Shown: positions 41,317-50,345 of the stretch, in pieces | How positions within the stretch are numbered: the stretch's first letter is position 1 | Layout of the letters: every line of letters begins with the position of its first letter | Origin: an uncultured Fretibacterium sp. | Lineage (GTDB): Bacteria > Synergistota > Synergistia > Synergistales > Aminobacteriaceae | Reading direction: 5' to 3' | Assembly (NCBI GenBank): GCA_937915755.1 | Contig: CALGGR010000147.1 | Coordinates: 11,792-75,791 of the forward strand | DNA: 64,000 nt | Position numbers and translations under genes: made by a program | The notes under the pieces: model-generated | Told to the model about the DNA's origin: nothing | Database searches by the model: none | Seen by the model: the letters and a program-made list of their open reading frames with translations, nothing else

Positions 41317-42825
41317 TTATGCAGCTCCTTCCGCTATGATTCTGAGAATGTCCTGCTGAGTGCATGATGCCCCGTCAACCTCAGCGACTTTCTCACGGTC
41401 TCGCATGATTATTATTCTGTTTGAGCAGCGGATTATCTCGTCAAGCTCCGAGCTTATGAATATTACGGATACGCCGTTTCCGCACATTTCGAGCATTAGA
41501 CGCTGAATCTCTGCCTTCGCTCCAATGTCGATGCCCCTTGTAGGCTCGTCGAGTATCAGGACCTTCGGATTCGCGGCCATCCATCGGGCGAGTATGACCT
41601 TCTGCTGATTACCGCCTGAGAGTTCACCAGCTTTCTTCTCGCAGTCGGGCGTAGCTATTCCTAGAAGTGCAATGTACTTGTCGGCAAGCTCGGTCTGTTC
41701 CTGCCTCGTCATGGGGTTCATGAAACCTTTTCGGGACTGCACGGCAAGCATTATGTTCTCGCGGATTGAGAGGTCGCCGATTATTCCGTCGCGCTTTCGG
41801 TCTTCCGGGCAGAACGCAAGCTGTGATTTTATCGCGTCAAAAGGCGTGCGAATGTTCACTTTCTCACCGTCAACAGAAATTTCACCCTTCACGGTTTTGA
41901 CAGCACCGAAAAGCATTTCCGCCGTTTCAGTCCTCCCGCTACCCAAGAGACCAGCAAAGCCTACGAGTTCGCCCTTCTTCAAGGTCAGCGATATATCCTC
42001 GATACGCGAGGCATCACCGATGTGTTCGGCCTTGAGCATTACGGGGGCATCGGGTGAGACATCGGCGCGCTTGAGGCTGAATATAACGTCCATGTCCTTT
42101 CCGACCATCTTCGTAACAAGCTCAACCTTTCCAAGCTCGTCAATGTTGTACGTTCCGACTAAGTGTCCGTTCCGTAATATCGTCATTCTGTCTGAGACCG
42201 CGTAAATCTGATCCAAGAAGTGAGTGATGAATATTATCCCCATTCCTGACGCTTTGAGTTCACGCATTACGCTGAAGAGGAGCTGTACCTCGTTCTCGTC
42301 AAGGGAGCTTGTAGGTTCGTCGAGTATCAGAATCTTCGCCTGAATGTCAACGGCTCTTGCTATTGATGTCATCTGCTGAATTGCCGTCGAGTAGTAAGAC
42401 AGCGGGCGGGTAACATCAATGTCAAGGTGGAAGCGCGACATCAGTTCTTCGGCTCTACGGTTGATTTCGTTCCAGTCGATACGGCCATGCTTCATGGGCT
42501 GTCGTCCGACAAAGATATTCTCTGCGACACTGAGATTAGGACAGAGGTTGACCTCCTGGAAGACCGTCGATATTCCAAGCTCTATGGCCTCGTTCGGGCC
42601 TGAAGGGTTGATTTCGCGGCCATCGAGGAGAATCGTCCCTGAGTCTTTGCGGTTTACGCCGTTTATGCACTTTATGAGGGTAGATTTCCCCGCGCCATTC
42701 TCGCCGAGCAATGAGTGAATTTCACCCTCCCTAAGCGAGAAGTCAACTCCGTCAAGAGCCTTAACACCCGGAAACTGTATCGTTATCCCCTTCATCTCGA
42801 GTATATTTTTTTCCGGCAAATCCAA
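41317..42825 (-). CDS. Sugar ABC transporter ATP-binding protein (YtfR/RbsA type)
   Basis: 502 residues, two ABC halves. First half: Walker A GENGAGKST, KILILDEPTSSLD; second half starts near 260 with a degenerate P-loop GLLGSGRTETAEMLFG, signature LSGGNQQKVILARWMA and VLILDEPTRGIDIGAKAEI. Characteristic CUT2 architecture. Energises the YtfT/YjfF pair behind it. Confidence 0.93.
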   Translation of the reverse strand: MDLPEKNILEMKGITIQFPGVKALDGVDFSLREGEIHSLLGENGAGKSTLIKCINGVNRKDSGTILLDGREINPSGPNEAIELGISTVFQEVNLCPNLSVAENIFVGRQPMKHGRIDWNEINRRAEELMSRFHLDIDVTRPLSYYSTAIQQMTSIARAVDIQAKILILDEPTSSLDENEVQLLFSVMRELKASGMGIIFITHFLDQIYAVSDRMTILRNGHLVGTYNIDELGKVELVTKMVGKDMDVIFSLKRADVSPDAPVMLKAEHIGDASRIEDISLTLKKGELVGFAGLLGSGRTETAEMLFGAVKTVKGEISVDGEKVNIRTPFDAIKSQLAFCPEDRKRDGIIGDLSIRENIMLAVQSRKGFMNPMTRQEQTELADKYIALLGIATPDCEKKAGELSGGNQQKVILARWMAANPKVLILDEPTRGIDIGAKAEIQRLMLEMCGNGVSVIFISSELDEIIRCSNRIIIMRDREKVAEVDGASCTQQDILRIIAEGAA

Positions 42826-42832
42826 TCCCCCC

Positions 42833-43786
42833 TTACTTGATGACCTTCAACGCCTTGCGGTCAATCGTAAGCGCAACGAATATCAGGAACACTATTCCTT
42901 TAATGAGCTGCTGTGTCGCCGACTCGAAGCCAAGCATTACGAGGCCGTTGTTCAGGACGGTATACATGAGAGTGCCGACGACGATGTTCGAGAAACGCAC
43001 CTTTGCACCGCCCGTTATTGGAAGCCCGCCCAGTACCAGCGAGATTAGGATTTGAGTCTCAAGCTGATTCCCTGCTGTCGAAGTTATTGAACCAACTTTG
43101 ATGACGTTCACGAAAGCCGCAAGCCCCGTCAATGCCCCCGCCGCAACGAACGCGAGAAACTTCACCCTGTCCGTTCTAACTCCTGAGAATTTCGCAGCAG
43201 TCTCGCCCGAACCTACAGCCTTGACATCGTTCCCTATCCTCGTAAACCTGAAAAGGAAGAACGCTACCACAAGAACCGCGACCGTTATCCCGATTTTGAG
43301 GTTGTCGCTGTCGAGTGCCTTGATTGCCGCCGACGCGGGGATTGCTGTCTCGGTCGTGAAGTAAGCACAGACTCCCCTGAAAAGGTACATCGTGCATATC
43401 GTTACGATGAAGCTCTGTAACCTGAACTTGACGTGAAAGAAGCCGTTTACCGCACCTATTGCCGCGCCCGTTAGTATTCCGCCGATTATTGCCAATGCTA
43501 TGCTGTGGAACGACAGCACCGACACAACTATTGACGCAACACCAAGAGTTGAACCCTCCGTGAAGTCGATTGAGCCTAGCGTCATCACGAAGAATACCCC
43601 CGTCGCAACAATCATCGGGTAGTAAACCTGTGAGAGAAGAAGACGCAAACGTTTGGGCTGCATAATCCGCCCGTCCGTAAGGTAGTACATCGCGCCCAAT
43701 ATAACAACAAGCCCGATGAATGGCAATAACCCCTTGAACGTATCACTCTCAAGAATTGACGGTCTGATCTCATCTTTATTCGCCAT
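42833..43786 (-). CDS. Sugar ABC transporter permease (RbsC-like, second system)
   Basis: About 317 residues from the ATG at 43786 (AGGTGA upstream; a GTG at 43795 is an alternative). ATGVFFVMTLGSIDFTEGSTLGVASIVVS replaces the usual GGIDLSVG motif, and GNQLETQILISLVLGGLPITGGAKVRFSNIVVGTL near 240-275 is the second family landmark. I assign it with the ATPase at 43800 and the permease at 45313. Confidence 0.88.
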   Translation of the reverse strand: MANKDEIRPSILESDTFKGLLPFIGLVVILGAMYYLTDGRIMQPKRLRLLLSQVYYPMIVATGVFFVMTLGSIDFTEGSTLGVASIVVSVLSFHSIALAIIGGILTGAAIGAVNGFFHVKFRLQSFIVTICTMYLFRGVCAYFTTETAIPASAAIKALDSDNLKIGITVAVLVVAFFLFRFTRIGNDVKAVGSGETAAKFSGVRTDRVKFLAFVAAGALTGLAAFVNVIKVGSITSTAGNQLETQILISLVLGGLPITGGAKVRFSNIVVGTLMYTVLNNGLVMLGFESATQQLIKGIVFLIFVALTIDRKALKVIK

Positions 43787-43799
43787 AATATTCACCTGC

Positions 43800-45299
43800 C
43801 TATACCATTTTTGCGATTAAGTCCTCTTCGCTGAGGGACTCGCTTCGCATGAACTCGCCGTTAATTCTTCCGTCCTTCATGATTAGTATTCTGTCCGACA
43901 TTCCGAGAAGTTCAGGAATTTCCTCGCTTATCATGATTATTGACTTCCCCTGAGCTGTAAGTTCCTGCATTAGCGCGTATATTGCCTGCTTGACCTTGAC
44001 ATCAATTCCTCGTGTCGGTGAGTCGAGGACGAGAATATCGCTTCCCTTTCCGAGCCACCGTGCAAGGACAACCTTCTGCTTGTTTCCGCCGGATAAGTCG
44101 CTCACAAATTGGTTGATACCCTGCATCTTCGTCTGCATTTTGTCCGCAAACTCCTGTGCAAAAGCATTTAACTTCCGTGATTTCAGAATACGATTCTCCG
44201 CGAGGTCATCAAGCGACGGGAGGACGATGTTGTTACGGATTGACTCGTTGAGGATTATTGACTCGTTGTCGCGGTCTTTGGAGGCGTAAGCTATCGAGTG
44301 TTTTATGGCCGATGGAATGTCGTTGATTTCCGTACCGTCGGCGAGCTTTACCGTTCCCGTCCTGTCCAACGACGCGCCGAATACAGCCTTTCCGGCCTCG
44401 TGCATTCCGCATTCACTCAATCCGCCGAAGCCCAATATCTCGCCCCTGTGAAGGTCAAAGCTGACATCACTAATCTGCTTCGGAACGCTGACACCCTTAA
44501 CGCTCATCACTACTTCGGGGGATATTGCCTTGCCGTAGTCAGTCCTGTAATATGCAGAGCCTATTTCGCGGCCAACCATGAGGCGTTTCAGTCCGTCCTC
44601 GTCGATTTCCCTTGAGTTCACGGTGTCGATGTATTCTCCGTCCCTGAGTATGCTTATGGTGTCGCAATGCGTGAGGATTTCGCCTAAGTCGTGGCTGATG
44701 AAGATCACGCTCCTTCCGTCATCACGAACAGAGGCCATTATCTTGTAGAGTTCGAGTCGCCCGTTCTGAGAGAGTGCTGTGGTGGTTTCGTCGACGATTA
44801 GAATCTTGGGTTTCATGTAGGTTGCTTTGACGATTTCGACGAGCTTCCTGTCCTCAAAGTTGTAGCTGTCAATCATCGCTCCTGCACGTATCCCCGTGAA
44901 GCCGTACTCGTCAAGAAGACGCTGACCCTCACGAATCATCGCGCGCGTGTTCTTGATGCCATGACTCATGAACGGTTCTTCATGGCCGAGAAATATATTC
45001 TCCGCAACCGTTAGCCCCGAAAGCGTCCCCATCTCCTGAACGATTATTGACACTCCGAGCTTGTTTGCCTCAACCTGATTCCTGACGTTCACGGGCTGAC
45101 CGTCAAGCGTGAAAGTCCCTCCGCCAATCGTGTATATGCCGCAGAGCATTTGGCAGAACGTTGATTTTCCCGAGCCGTTCTCGCCGATCAGTGCGCGAAT
45201 TTCACCGGCGTAGACATCAATGCTGACATCATTAACCGCGTGGGTTATTCCGAATCTCTTGTCGATATGCTCTGCTTTGAGCAAAATTTTTCCTGACAT
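43800..45299 (-). CDS. Sugar ABC transporter ATP-binding protein (CUT2 type, second system)
   Basis: 499 residues from the ATG at 45299, which has GGGAGGT seven bases upstream. First half: Walker A GENGSGKST, KILIVDETTTALS (Thr replaces the usual Pro of DEPT). Second half: degenerate P-loop region GGLSECGMHEAGKAVFGA, signature LSGGNKQKVVLARWLG, Walker B ILVLDSPTRGIDVKVKQ (Ser replaces the catalytic Glu). In CUT2 ATPases one site is usually inactive, so this asymmetry is expected in part. Between the two permeases of the same system. Confidence 0.9.
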   Translation of the reverse strand: MSGKILLKAEHIDKRFGITHAVNDVSIDVYAGEIRALIGENGSGKSTFCQMLCGIYTIGGGTFTLDGQPVNVRNQVEANKLGVSIIVQEMGTLSGLTVAENIFLGHEEPFMSHGIKNTRAMIREGQRLLDEYGFTGIRAGAMIDSYNFEDRKLVEIVKATYMKPKILIVDETTTALSQNGRLELYKIMASVRDDGRSVIFISHDLGEILTHCDTISILRDGEYIDTVNSREIDEDGLKRLMVGREIGSAYYRTDYGKAISPEVVMSVKGVSVPKQISDVSFDLHRGEILGFGGLSECGMHEAGKAVFGASLDRTGTVKLADGTEINDIPSAIKHSIAYASKDRDNESIILNESIRNNIVLPSLDDLAENRILKSRKLNAFAQEFADKMQTKMQGINQFVSDLSGGNKQKVVLARWLGKGSDILVLDSPTRGIDVKVKQAIYALMQELTAQGKSIIMISEEIPELLGMSDRILIMKDGRINGEFMRSESLSEEDLIAKMV

Positions 45300-45312
45300 A
45301 GTCCGCACCTCC

Positions 45313-46251
45313 CTACTTCACGACAGAGCCGCGACCGCCCCGCGCCGTAAGCGTAACGATTGCGAGAAGTGCCGCGCCCGTAACGACGTTCTGAATCGTT
45401 GTCGGCGCACCGAGTGCCACGAAACCGTTGAAGATTATTGCGATGATGAACTCGCCTATCACGATTGCGCTGATTGGGTTTCCATATTTCCTGAAAGCAA
45501 CGCCGAAGAACGTCCCCATTAGCGGCTGAAAGTTCCGGCTCATCGTTGACATTCCTGTTAATGCTGTCATCGTCGTACCGTATGAGACCGTCAATATTGC
45601 CATGATGCCCACGAAGAAATGTAACAGCGCAAACCCTATCAGCTTGTACTTCTTGACATCAATTCCCATATTCTTTGCGGTGAACTCGTTTGAGCCTATA
45701 GCGTTGCAGTACGTTCCTATCCGTGTGTAGTTGAGAATGAACCACATCAGCGCGAATGCAAGACCCGCGAGAATTATGTTGCCCGGCGCACCCGAGAAGA
45801 ATCGAAGTTCGGGGGCTAACGTCTGCTTAACTCCTCCTGCCGCGAAGACAGCGACGCTCTCAAGTATCAGCATTATTCCGACGGTAACAATCATTGACGG
45901 GACATTGAGACGGTTGTAGAGCAGGCCGATGATTACGCCGATTAGAGTACCGCAGGCAAGACAGCCGATGATGAAGCCGGGATAGCCTAGCTTCTCCGAC
46001 AATATAACTCCCACGATTGAGGAGAGTACGATATTAGCACCGACCGCGAAGTCAAACAGTCCCATTACGACGATGAAGTACAATCCGCACCCGCCCACTG
46101 AGTATATTATTGACGACTGGAAATACGAGAAGAGATTTGCGGGGCTTCCGAAGTTCGAGGGCGTAAGGAACTTGAACAGCGCGTAGAAGAAAAGCACCAT
46201 AGCCGCAAGAATCATGAAGCCGAATAGCTTTGAGCTTTTGAAACTTTGCAT
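45313..46251 (-). CDS. Sugar ABC transporter permease (second system)
   Basis: 312 residues. YFIVVMGLFDFAVGANIVLSSIVGVIL near 60-85 is the equivalent of the GGIDLSVG segment; the C-terminal half has FGVAFRKYGNPISAIVIGEFII, less typical of RbsC. Separated by 84 bases with a terminator-like hairpin from the binding protein upstream. Confidence 0.87.
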   Translation of the reverse strand: MQSFKSSKLFGFMILAAMVLFFYALFKFLTPSNFGSPANLFSYFQSSIIYSVGGCGLYFIVVMGLFDFAVGANIVLSSIVGVILSEKLGYPGFIIGCLACGTLIGVIIGLLYNRLNVPSMIVTVGIMLILESVAVFAAGGVKQTLAPELRFFSGAPGNIILAGLAFALMWFILNYTRIGTYCNAIGSNEFTAKNMGIDVKKYKLIGFALLHFFVGIMAILTVSYGTTMTALTGMSTMSRNFQPLMGTFFGVAFRKYGNPISAIVIGEFIIAIIFNGFVALGAPTTIQNVVTGAALLAIVTLTARGGRGSVVK

Positions 46252-46272
46252 GAAAATTCACGTCCTTTGTGT

Positions 46273-46316
46273 AAAAAAACAGAGCCGGAGATTTTGTTGA
46301 ACTACTCCGACTCCGT
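46273..46316 (-). terminator. Intra-operonic hairpin after the second binding protein gene
   Basis: On the minus strand ACGGAGTCGGAG can pair with CTCCGGCTCTGT and is followed by seven T. It stands between the binding protein and its permease and would lower expression of membrane genes relative to the binding protein. Confidence 0.75.
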
Positions 46317-46335
46317 CATTGTCATAACAAACCTG

Positions 46336-47457
46336 CTACTTTGCGTGGCGCGAAACTACGTCTTCGACCGAGAGCTTTGCACAGGCCGCCGCGAGGTCAT
46401 CGTAGCTCAGTTCAGCGAGTGCCTTGATCTCATCGGCTGTGTACGGAAGCTCATTGCCCGTGAAGTACTTTGCGTAGTTCTCGTAGTCAGCGGGTGATGC
46501 GACGTACATGTATGGGAACACCATATCGCGGAAGCCGTCAGTCTTTGCCTCGTATTTTCCGCGCACCGTGTTGTAGACCATCAGGAACGCGAAGAACGGG
46601 TCTGCGTAGTGTCCGCCGGATTCAGCCGCCATTGCGCCGGATTTTAGTTTCGCGTCGAGGTCAGGGAGGAAGTCAGTCGAAACGACCGCGATTTTCCCTG
46701 TGAGACCTTTGGCCTCGATTGCCGCGATTGCTCCGAGAAGTGTATCGCCGCCGCCGCCCGCTACGATGAGTGCGTCGATGTCGGGGTTAGCGTCGATGAT
46801 TGCCTCAGCCGTTGCGCGCCCCGTGTCGGTTGTTGTGCGACCATACTGCGGGTCAAGGAGGACGACCTTGTCATCGGGGTGTTCAGCGTTCCAAGCCTCG
46901 ACTCCGGCCTTGTAACCTGCCCAGCGTCCGAGGAATGTTGCGTCGCCGGGTTCCCAGCCCTCAAGACCGATTTTGCGGCAGCCCTTCTGTCCTGCGAGAA
47001 TGAGGACGAGAGTCTTCCCGTTGTCGAACTCTGACTCATGTACTGCGCCGACATAGTATTTCGACTCGCTTGCCTGCTTGTACTCGTCGGGGTTAGCGTC
47101 CTTGTCGATCACGCGGAAGAACTGCGCTACGTAGACTTCATTCTCGTCGCATGTCTTGATGACTGAACCCATTTCCGCGCTCGCACTGTTGCAGATGATG
47201 ATTCCGTCGCAACCTGCAAGTGCCAGAGTCTCCGCGCTTGATGTTACCTGCTCTGAGATGTGAGCCTGGTCAACCCACTGTGTCTGAACACCCAACGCTG
47301 CGGCGGCGGCATCAATCATTCTCTTGCACTCGCTTCCGAGAGTGTCCGTTGATGACCAAATCGAAATACCGATTTTGATGGGGGCGGCGAAAACTGCGGG
47401 AGCTGTCCCGAATATCATCGCAACCGCCATAATTGACGCTACTATTCTTCTTTTCAT
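46336..47457 (-). CDS. Sugar ABC transporter substrate-binding protein (second system)
   Basis: 373 residues. Signal peptide (IVASIMAVAMIFGTAPAVFA), then KIGISIWSSTDTLGSECKRMIDAAAA, CDGIIICNSASAEMGSVIK, and ALIVAGGGGDTLLGAIAAIEAKGLTGKIAVVSTDF, the pattern of periplasmic-binding type 1 sugar proteins. Longer than the RbsB group and not close to a named one. Fifteen bases downstream of the YtfQ-like gene and directly before the permease/ATPase/permease set at 46251-42833. Confidence 0.88.
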   Translation of the reverse strand: MKRRIVASIMAVAMIFGTAPAVFAAPIKIGISIWSSTDTLGSECKRMIDAAAAALGVQTQWVDQAHISEQVTSSAETLALAGCDGIIICNSASAEMGSVIKTCDENEVYVAQFFRVIDKDANPDEYKQASESKYYVGAVHESEFDNGKTLVLILAGQKGCRKIGLEGWEPGDATFLGRWAGYKAGVEAWNAEHPDDKVVLLDPQYGRTTTDTGRATAEAIIDANPDIDALIVAGGGGDTLLGAIAAIEAKGLTGKIAVVSTDFLPDLDAKLKSGAMAAESGGHYADPFFAFLMVYNTVRGKYEAKTDGFRDMVFPYMYVASPADYENYAKYFTGNELPYTADEIKALAELSYDDLAAACAKLSVEDVVSRHAK

Positions 47458-47472
47458 GGCCGAAATTCCTCC

Positions 47473-48465
47473 TTAGTACCTGCGCTGTGAGATTACGTCA
47501 GCGGCTTTAATGGACTTCACCGAGCCGAGATCGATTCCACCGTCTGTGTCGAAAACGCCCTCTTCAGGGTGAACGACTGTCTTGTCGAACTTCTCGCCAC
47601 GTTCAAGAGCCTCAATCGTGGGAACGACAAACGCGCCGTAAAGCGGTGTGCATTCGACGGTGCAGTTCATCTCGCCCGCAACGATAGCGTCAAACGCTGC
47701 TTTGACCGAGTCGCAACCGACGATGATTATGTCTTTGCCCGGAACTTTTCCGGCGGCCTTGATTGCGTCGATAGCACCGAGAGCCATGTCGTCATTCTGA
47801 GCGATGAGAACGTCGATTTTGGGGATTGATTTCAGCCAGCTCTCCATTACCGCCTGCCCCTCAGCCCTCGTGAAGTTTCCTGACTGCTGACCTACGAGCT
47901 TAAGGTGAGGATACTCAGCAAGAGCCTTGAGGTTGCCCTCTGTTCGTCCTGTCTGCGCGCTTGCACCCGTCGTGCCCTCCATGATGACGATATTCACGTC
48001 CTCATCACCGCGACCGACTTTCTTGAGGTACTCGCCTGCCCATGCAACCTGCCTGCGTCCCTCTTCAACAAAGTCTCCGCCGAATGCCGCAACGTAGTCG
48101 ATTTTGTCCGCGCAATCAGGGAGTCTGTCGATGAGGAGCAGCGGAATCTCAGCCTCGTTGACTTCCTTCAGAACCTCGTCCCAGCCCGTTGAAACGACGC
48201 CGGTGAAGAGTATGTAGTCGACGTTCTGGGTGATGAAGTTTCGGAGAGCTTTGATTTGGTTCTCCTGCTTCTGCTGGCCGTCATCATAGACGAGCTTCCA
48301 GCCCGCATGATTCTCGATTGCCGAGCGAAGGTCATCGGTGTTGGCGGTTCTCCAGTCGGACTCCTGCCCAATCTGTGAGAAAGCAATCACGATGTCTTTG
48401 GCACTCGCTGCCGAGACGCATACGAGCAACACTAACGCGATGGTGAAACATAATACTTTTTTCAT
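47473..48465 (-). CDS. ytfQ: Sugar ABC transporter substrate-binding protein, YtfQ-like
   Basis: 330 residues. Signal peptide (VLCFTIALVLLVCVSAASA), then DIVIAFSQIGQESDWRTANTDDLRSAIE, LIDRLPDCADKIDYVAAFGGDFVEEGRRQ, DVLIAQNDDMALGAIDAIKAAGKVPGKDIIIVGCDS. The S-Q-I-G-x-E-S-x-W-R-x-A-N opening is typical of YtfQ, which binds furanose forms of galactose and arabinose. First gene of the eight-gene transport run; a promoter lies just upstream. With araA and araD nearby an arabinose-type ligand is the likeliest, by inference. Confidence 0.9.
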   Translation of the reverse strand: MKKVLCFTIALVLLVCVSAASAKDIVIAFSQIGQESDWRTANTDDLRSAIENHAGWKLVYDDGQQKQENQIKALRNFITQNVDYILFTGVVSTGWDEVLKEVNEAEIPLLLIDRLPDCADKIDYVAAFGGDFVEEGRRQVAWAGEYLKKVGRGDEDVNIVIMEGTTGASAQTGRTEGNLKALAEYPHLKLVGQQSGNFTRAEGQAVMESWLKSIPKIDVLIAQNDDMALGAIDAIKAAGKVPGKDIIIVGCDSVKAAFDAIVAGEMNCTVECTPLYGAFVVPTIEALERGEKFDKTVVHPEEGVFDTDGGIDLGSVKSIKAADVISQRRY

Positions 48466-48496
48466 TGTGAAAATTTCCCTCCAAGCTGTGAGATTG

Positions 48497-48525
48497 TTTA
48501 TAATTGTGATGAATGAATGCTACAA
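48497..48525 (-). promoter_or_regulatory. Promoter of the sugar transport operon
   Basis: On the minus strand TTGTAG, 17 bases, TATAAA, about 31 bases before the YtfQ-like ATG. Shares the 102-base divergent region with galM. Confidence 0.5.
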
Positions 48526-48567
48526 CTAACTCGCAAAAATTTCAATGTGTAAGGAGACTGATTTTAC

Positions 48568-49617
48568 ATGATAGCGAAAAGCCTATTCGGAGTAATGCCC
48601 GACGGAAGGAAAGTATATGCCTACACGTTCAAGGACGCTGTGGGTCAGAGCGTTGTTGTGTCGGAATACGGTTGCGCGATTCTTGAGATTAACGTTTTCG
48701 GGAAAGACGGGGGACTTCATGATGTTGCGCTGGGATATGACACGCTCGCGGAATATATTGACGACACGAGGAATTTCGGCGCGACAATCGGGCGTTACGC
48801 GAACAGAATCGCAGGGGGCAAGTTCACGCTCAACGGCGTAACATACTGGCTACCCCAGAATGACGGACGTAATACGCTTCACGGTGGCTTCAACGGATTC
48901 GGGAAGAGGCTATTTTCGTCGGAGGCTCACGATGATTGCGTAGTCTTCAAGCTGAATAGTCCTGACTTGGACGAGGGATTTCCGGGAAATTTTGCTCTAA
49001 GCGTAACGGTCTCATTCAACGACGGAAGACTCACGATGAAATACGATTACGTTTGCGACAAGGACACACCCGCGAGCATCACAAATCACAATTACTTCAA
49101 CCTCAACGGTCATGGCATGGGTATGATTCTGAATCACAAAGTCAGGATTAACGCCGAAAGATATTGCAAGGCTAATGATGAATTACTTGCGACTACTCCA
49201 TGTAAGAGCGTCAAGGGGACACCGTTCGACTTCAGAGAGGAGAAAGTTATCATCAATAGGATAACGCCACGCTCGTACACTGTTGACCCGTACTCGCAAG
49301 AAATCATCAGAGCTGGAGGAGGCTATGACCACTGCTTCGAGATTTCGGACAACAAGAAGGCAGTCGCAGAAGTTACAGGAGATGTTACGGGCATAAAGTT
49401 GGCAATATATTCCGACATGCCGGCGTTGCAATTCTACACGGGGAATCAGATCGGCCATGCCTGCGGGAAGAATGGGGCGGTCTACAACACATTTGACGGT
49501 TTCGCTATGGAGTGCCAAAAGTTCCCCAACGCAATAAATGAGCCGTCCTTCCCTGATTGTGTCATCAAGGCAGGACAGCCCGAATCGTCATATATCGAGT
49601 ACAGGTTCACTCACTGA
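48568..49617 (+). CDS. galM: Aldose 1-epimerase
   Basis: 349 residues. Catalytic His in TNHNYFNLNG and the catalytic Glu in FAMECQKFPNAINEPSF, with GRYANRIAGGKFTLNG and LHGGFNGFGKRLF as substrate-pocket motifs. Interconverts alpha and beta anomers of aldoses. Divergent from the sugar ABC operon and convergent with araD (7-base overlap of the 3' ends), so it serves the same pathway. Confidence 0.94.
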   Translation: MIAKSLFGVMPDGRKVYAYTFKDAVGQSVVVSEYGCAILEINVFGKDGGLHDVALGYDTLAEYIDDTRNFGATIGRYANRIAGGKFTLNGVTYWLPQNDGRNTLHGGFNGFGKRLFSSEAHDDCVVFKLNSPDLDEGFPGNFALSVTVSFNDGRLTMKYDYVCDKDTPASITNHNYFNLNGHGMGMILNHKVRINAERYCKANDELLATTPCKSVKGTPFDFREEKVIINRITPRSYTVDPYSQEIIRAGGGYDHCFEISDNKKAVAEVTGDVTGIKLAIYSDMPALQFYTGNQIGHACGKNGAVYNTFDGFAMECQKFPNAINEPSFPDCVIKAGQPESSYIEYRFTH

Positions 49618-50342
49618 CCGTAATAAGCATTAGGCCCGTGCTTCCTGAGGTAATGCTTGTCGAGAACGTACCGCGGAGCTTCAGAAGCACGGTAATCAAG
49701 CGGAACTAGGTACCTCCCTATATTATCGACACTCACCGTAACCGTGTACATTGCCATCTTTGCGACTTCCTCAAGGACTACAGCATGATAGACGGCCTTA
49801 GCGGGATTTTTCCCCCACGTGAAAGGCCCATGACTTCGGCAAATCACGCCCGGCACAGCAAGAGGGTCTAGCTTTCGCGCGGAAAATGTTTCAGCGATGA
49901 CCTTGCCCGTGTTAAGCTCGTAATCTTCATCGACTTCCTGAGCCGTTAGATTTCGTGTGCATGGTACGGAACCGTAAAAGTAATCCGCGTGTGTCGTCCC
50001 GTAGCACGGAATATCCTTGCCCGCCTGCGCCCAGCCTACAGCATGAGGGCTGTGTGTGTGAACTATCCCGCCAATCTCAGAGAATGACTTGTAGAGTTCG
50101 ACGTGGGTCTTCGTGTCCGATGAAGGATTCATGCTGCCCTCGACAATCTTGCAATCCATGTCAACGATGACGAGATTCTCAGGGGTCAAGTCCTCGTATT
50201 CGACACCTGAAGGCTTAATGACTACAAAGCCCTTGTCGCGGTCGATTCCTGAGACGTTTCCCCAAGTGTAGACGACTAATCCGCGCTGAGGAAGCTCCAT
50301 ATTTGCGCGGTAGACTTCGTTTCGTAATTCTTCGAGCATCAT
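49611..50342 (-). CDS. araD: L-ribulose-5-phosphate 4-epimerase
   Basis: 243 residues, class II aldolase family. GNVSGIDR, KPSGVEYEDL, the zinc histidines in HTHSPHAVGWAQAG, and TTHADYFYGSVPCTR and CRSHGPFTWG. Converts L-ribulose 5-phosphate to D-xylulose 5-phosphate. Four bases after araA, so co-transcribed. No araB (ribulokinase) between or beside them. Confidence 0.94.
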   Translation of the reverse strand: MMLEELRNEVYRANMELPQRGLVVYTWGNVSGIDRDKGFVVIKPSGVEYEDLTPENLVIVDMDCKIVEGSMNPSSDTKTHVELYKSFSEIGGIVHTHSPHAVGWAQAGKDIPCYGTTHADYFYGSVPCTRNLTAQEVDEDYELNTGKVIAETFSARKLDPLAVPGVICRSHGPFTWGKNPAKAVYHAVVLEEVAKMAMYTVTVSVDNIGRYLVPLDYRASEAPRYVLDKHYLRKHGPNAYYGQ

Positions 50343-50345
50343 GGC

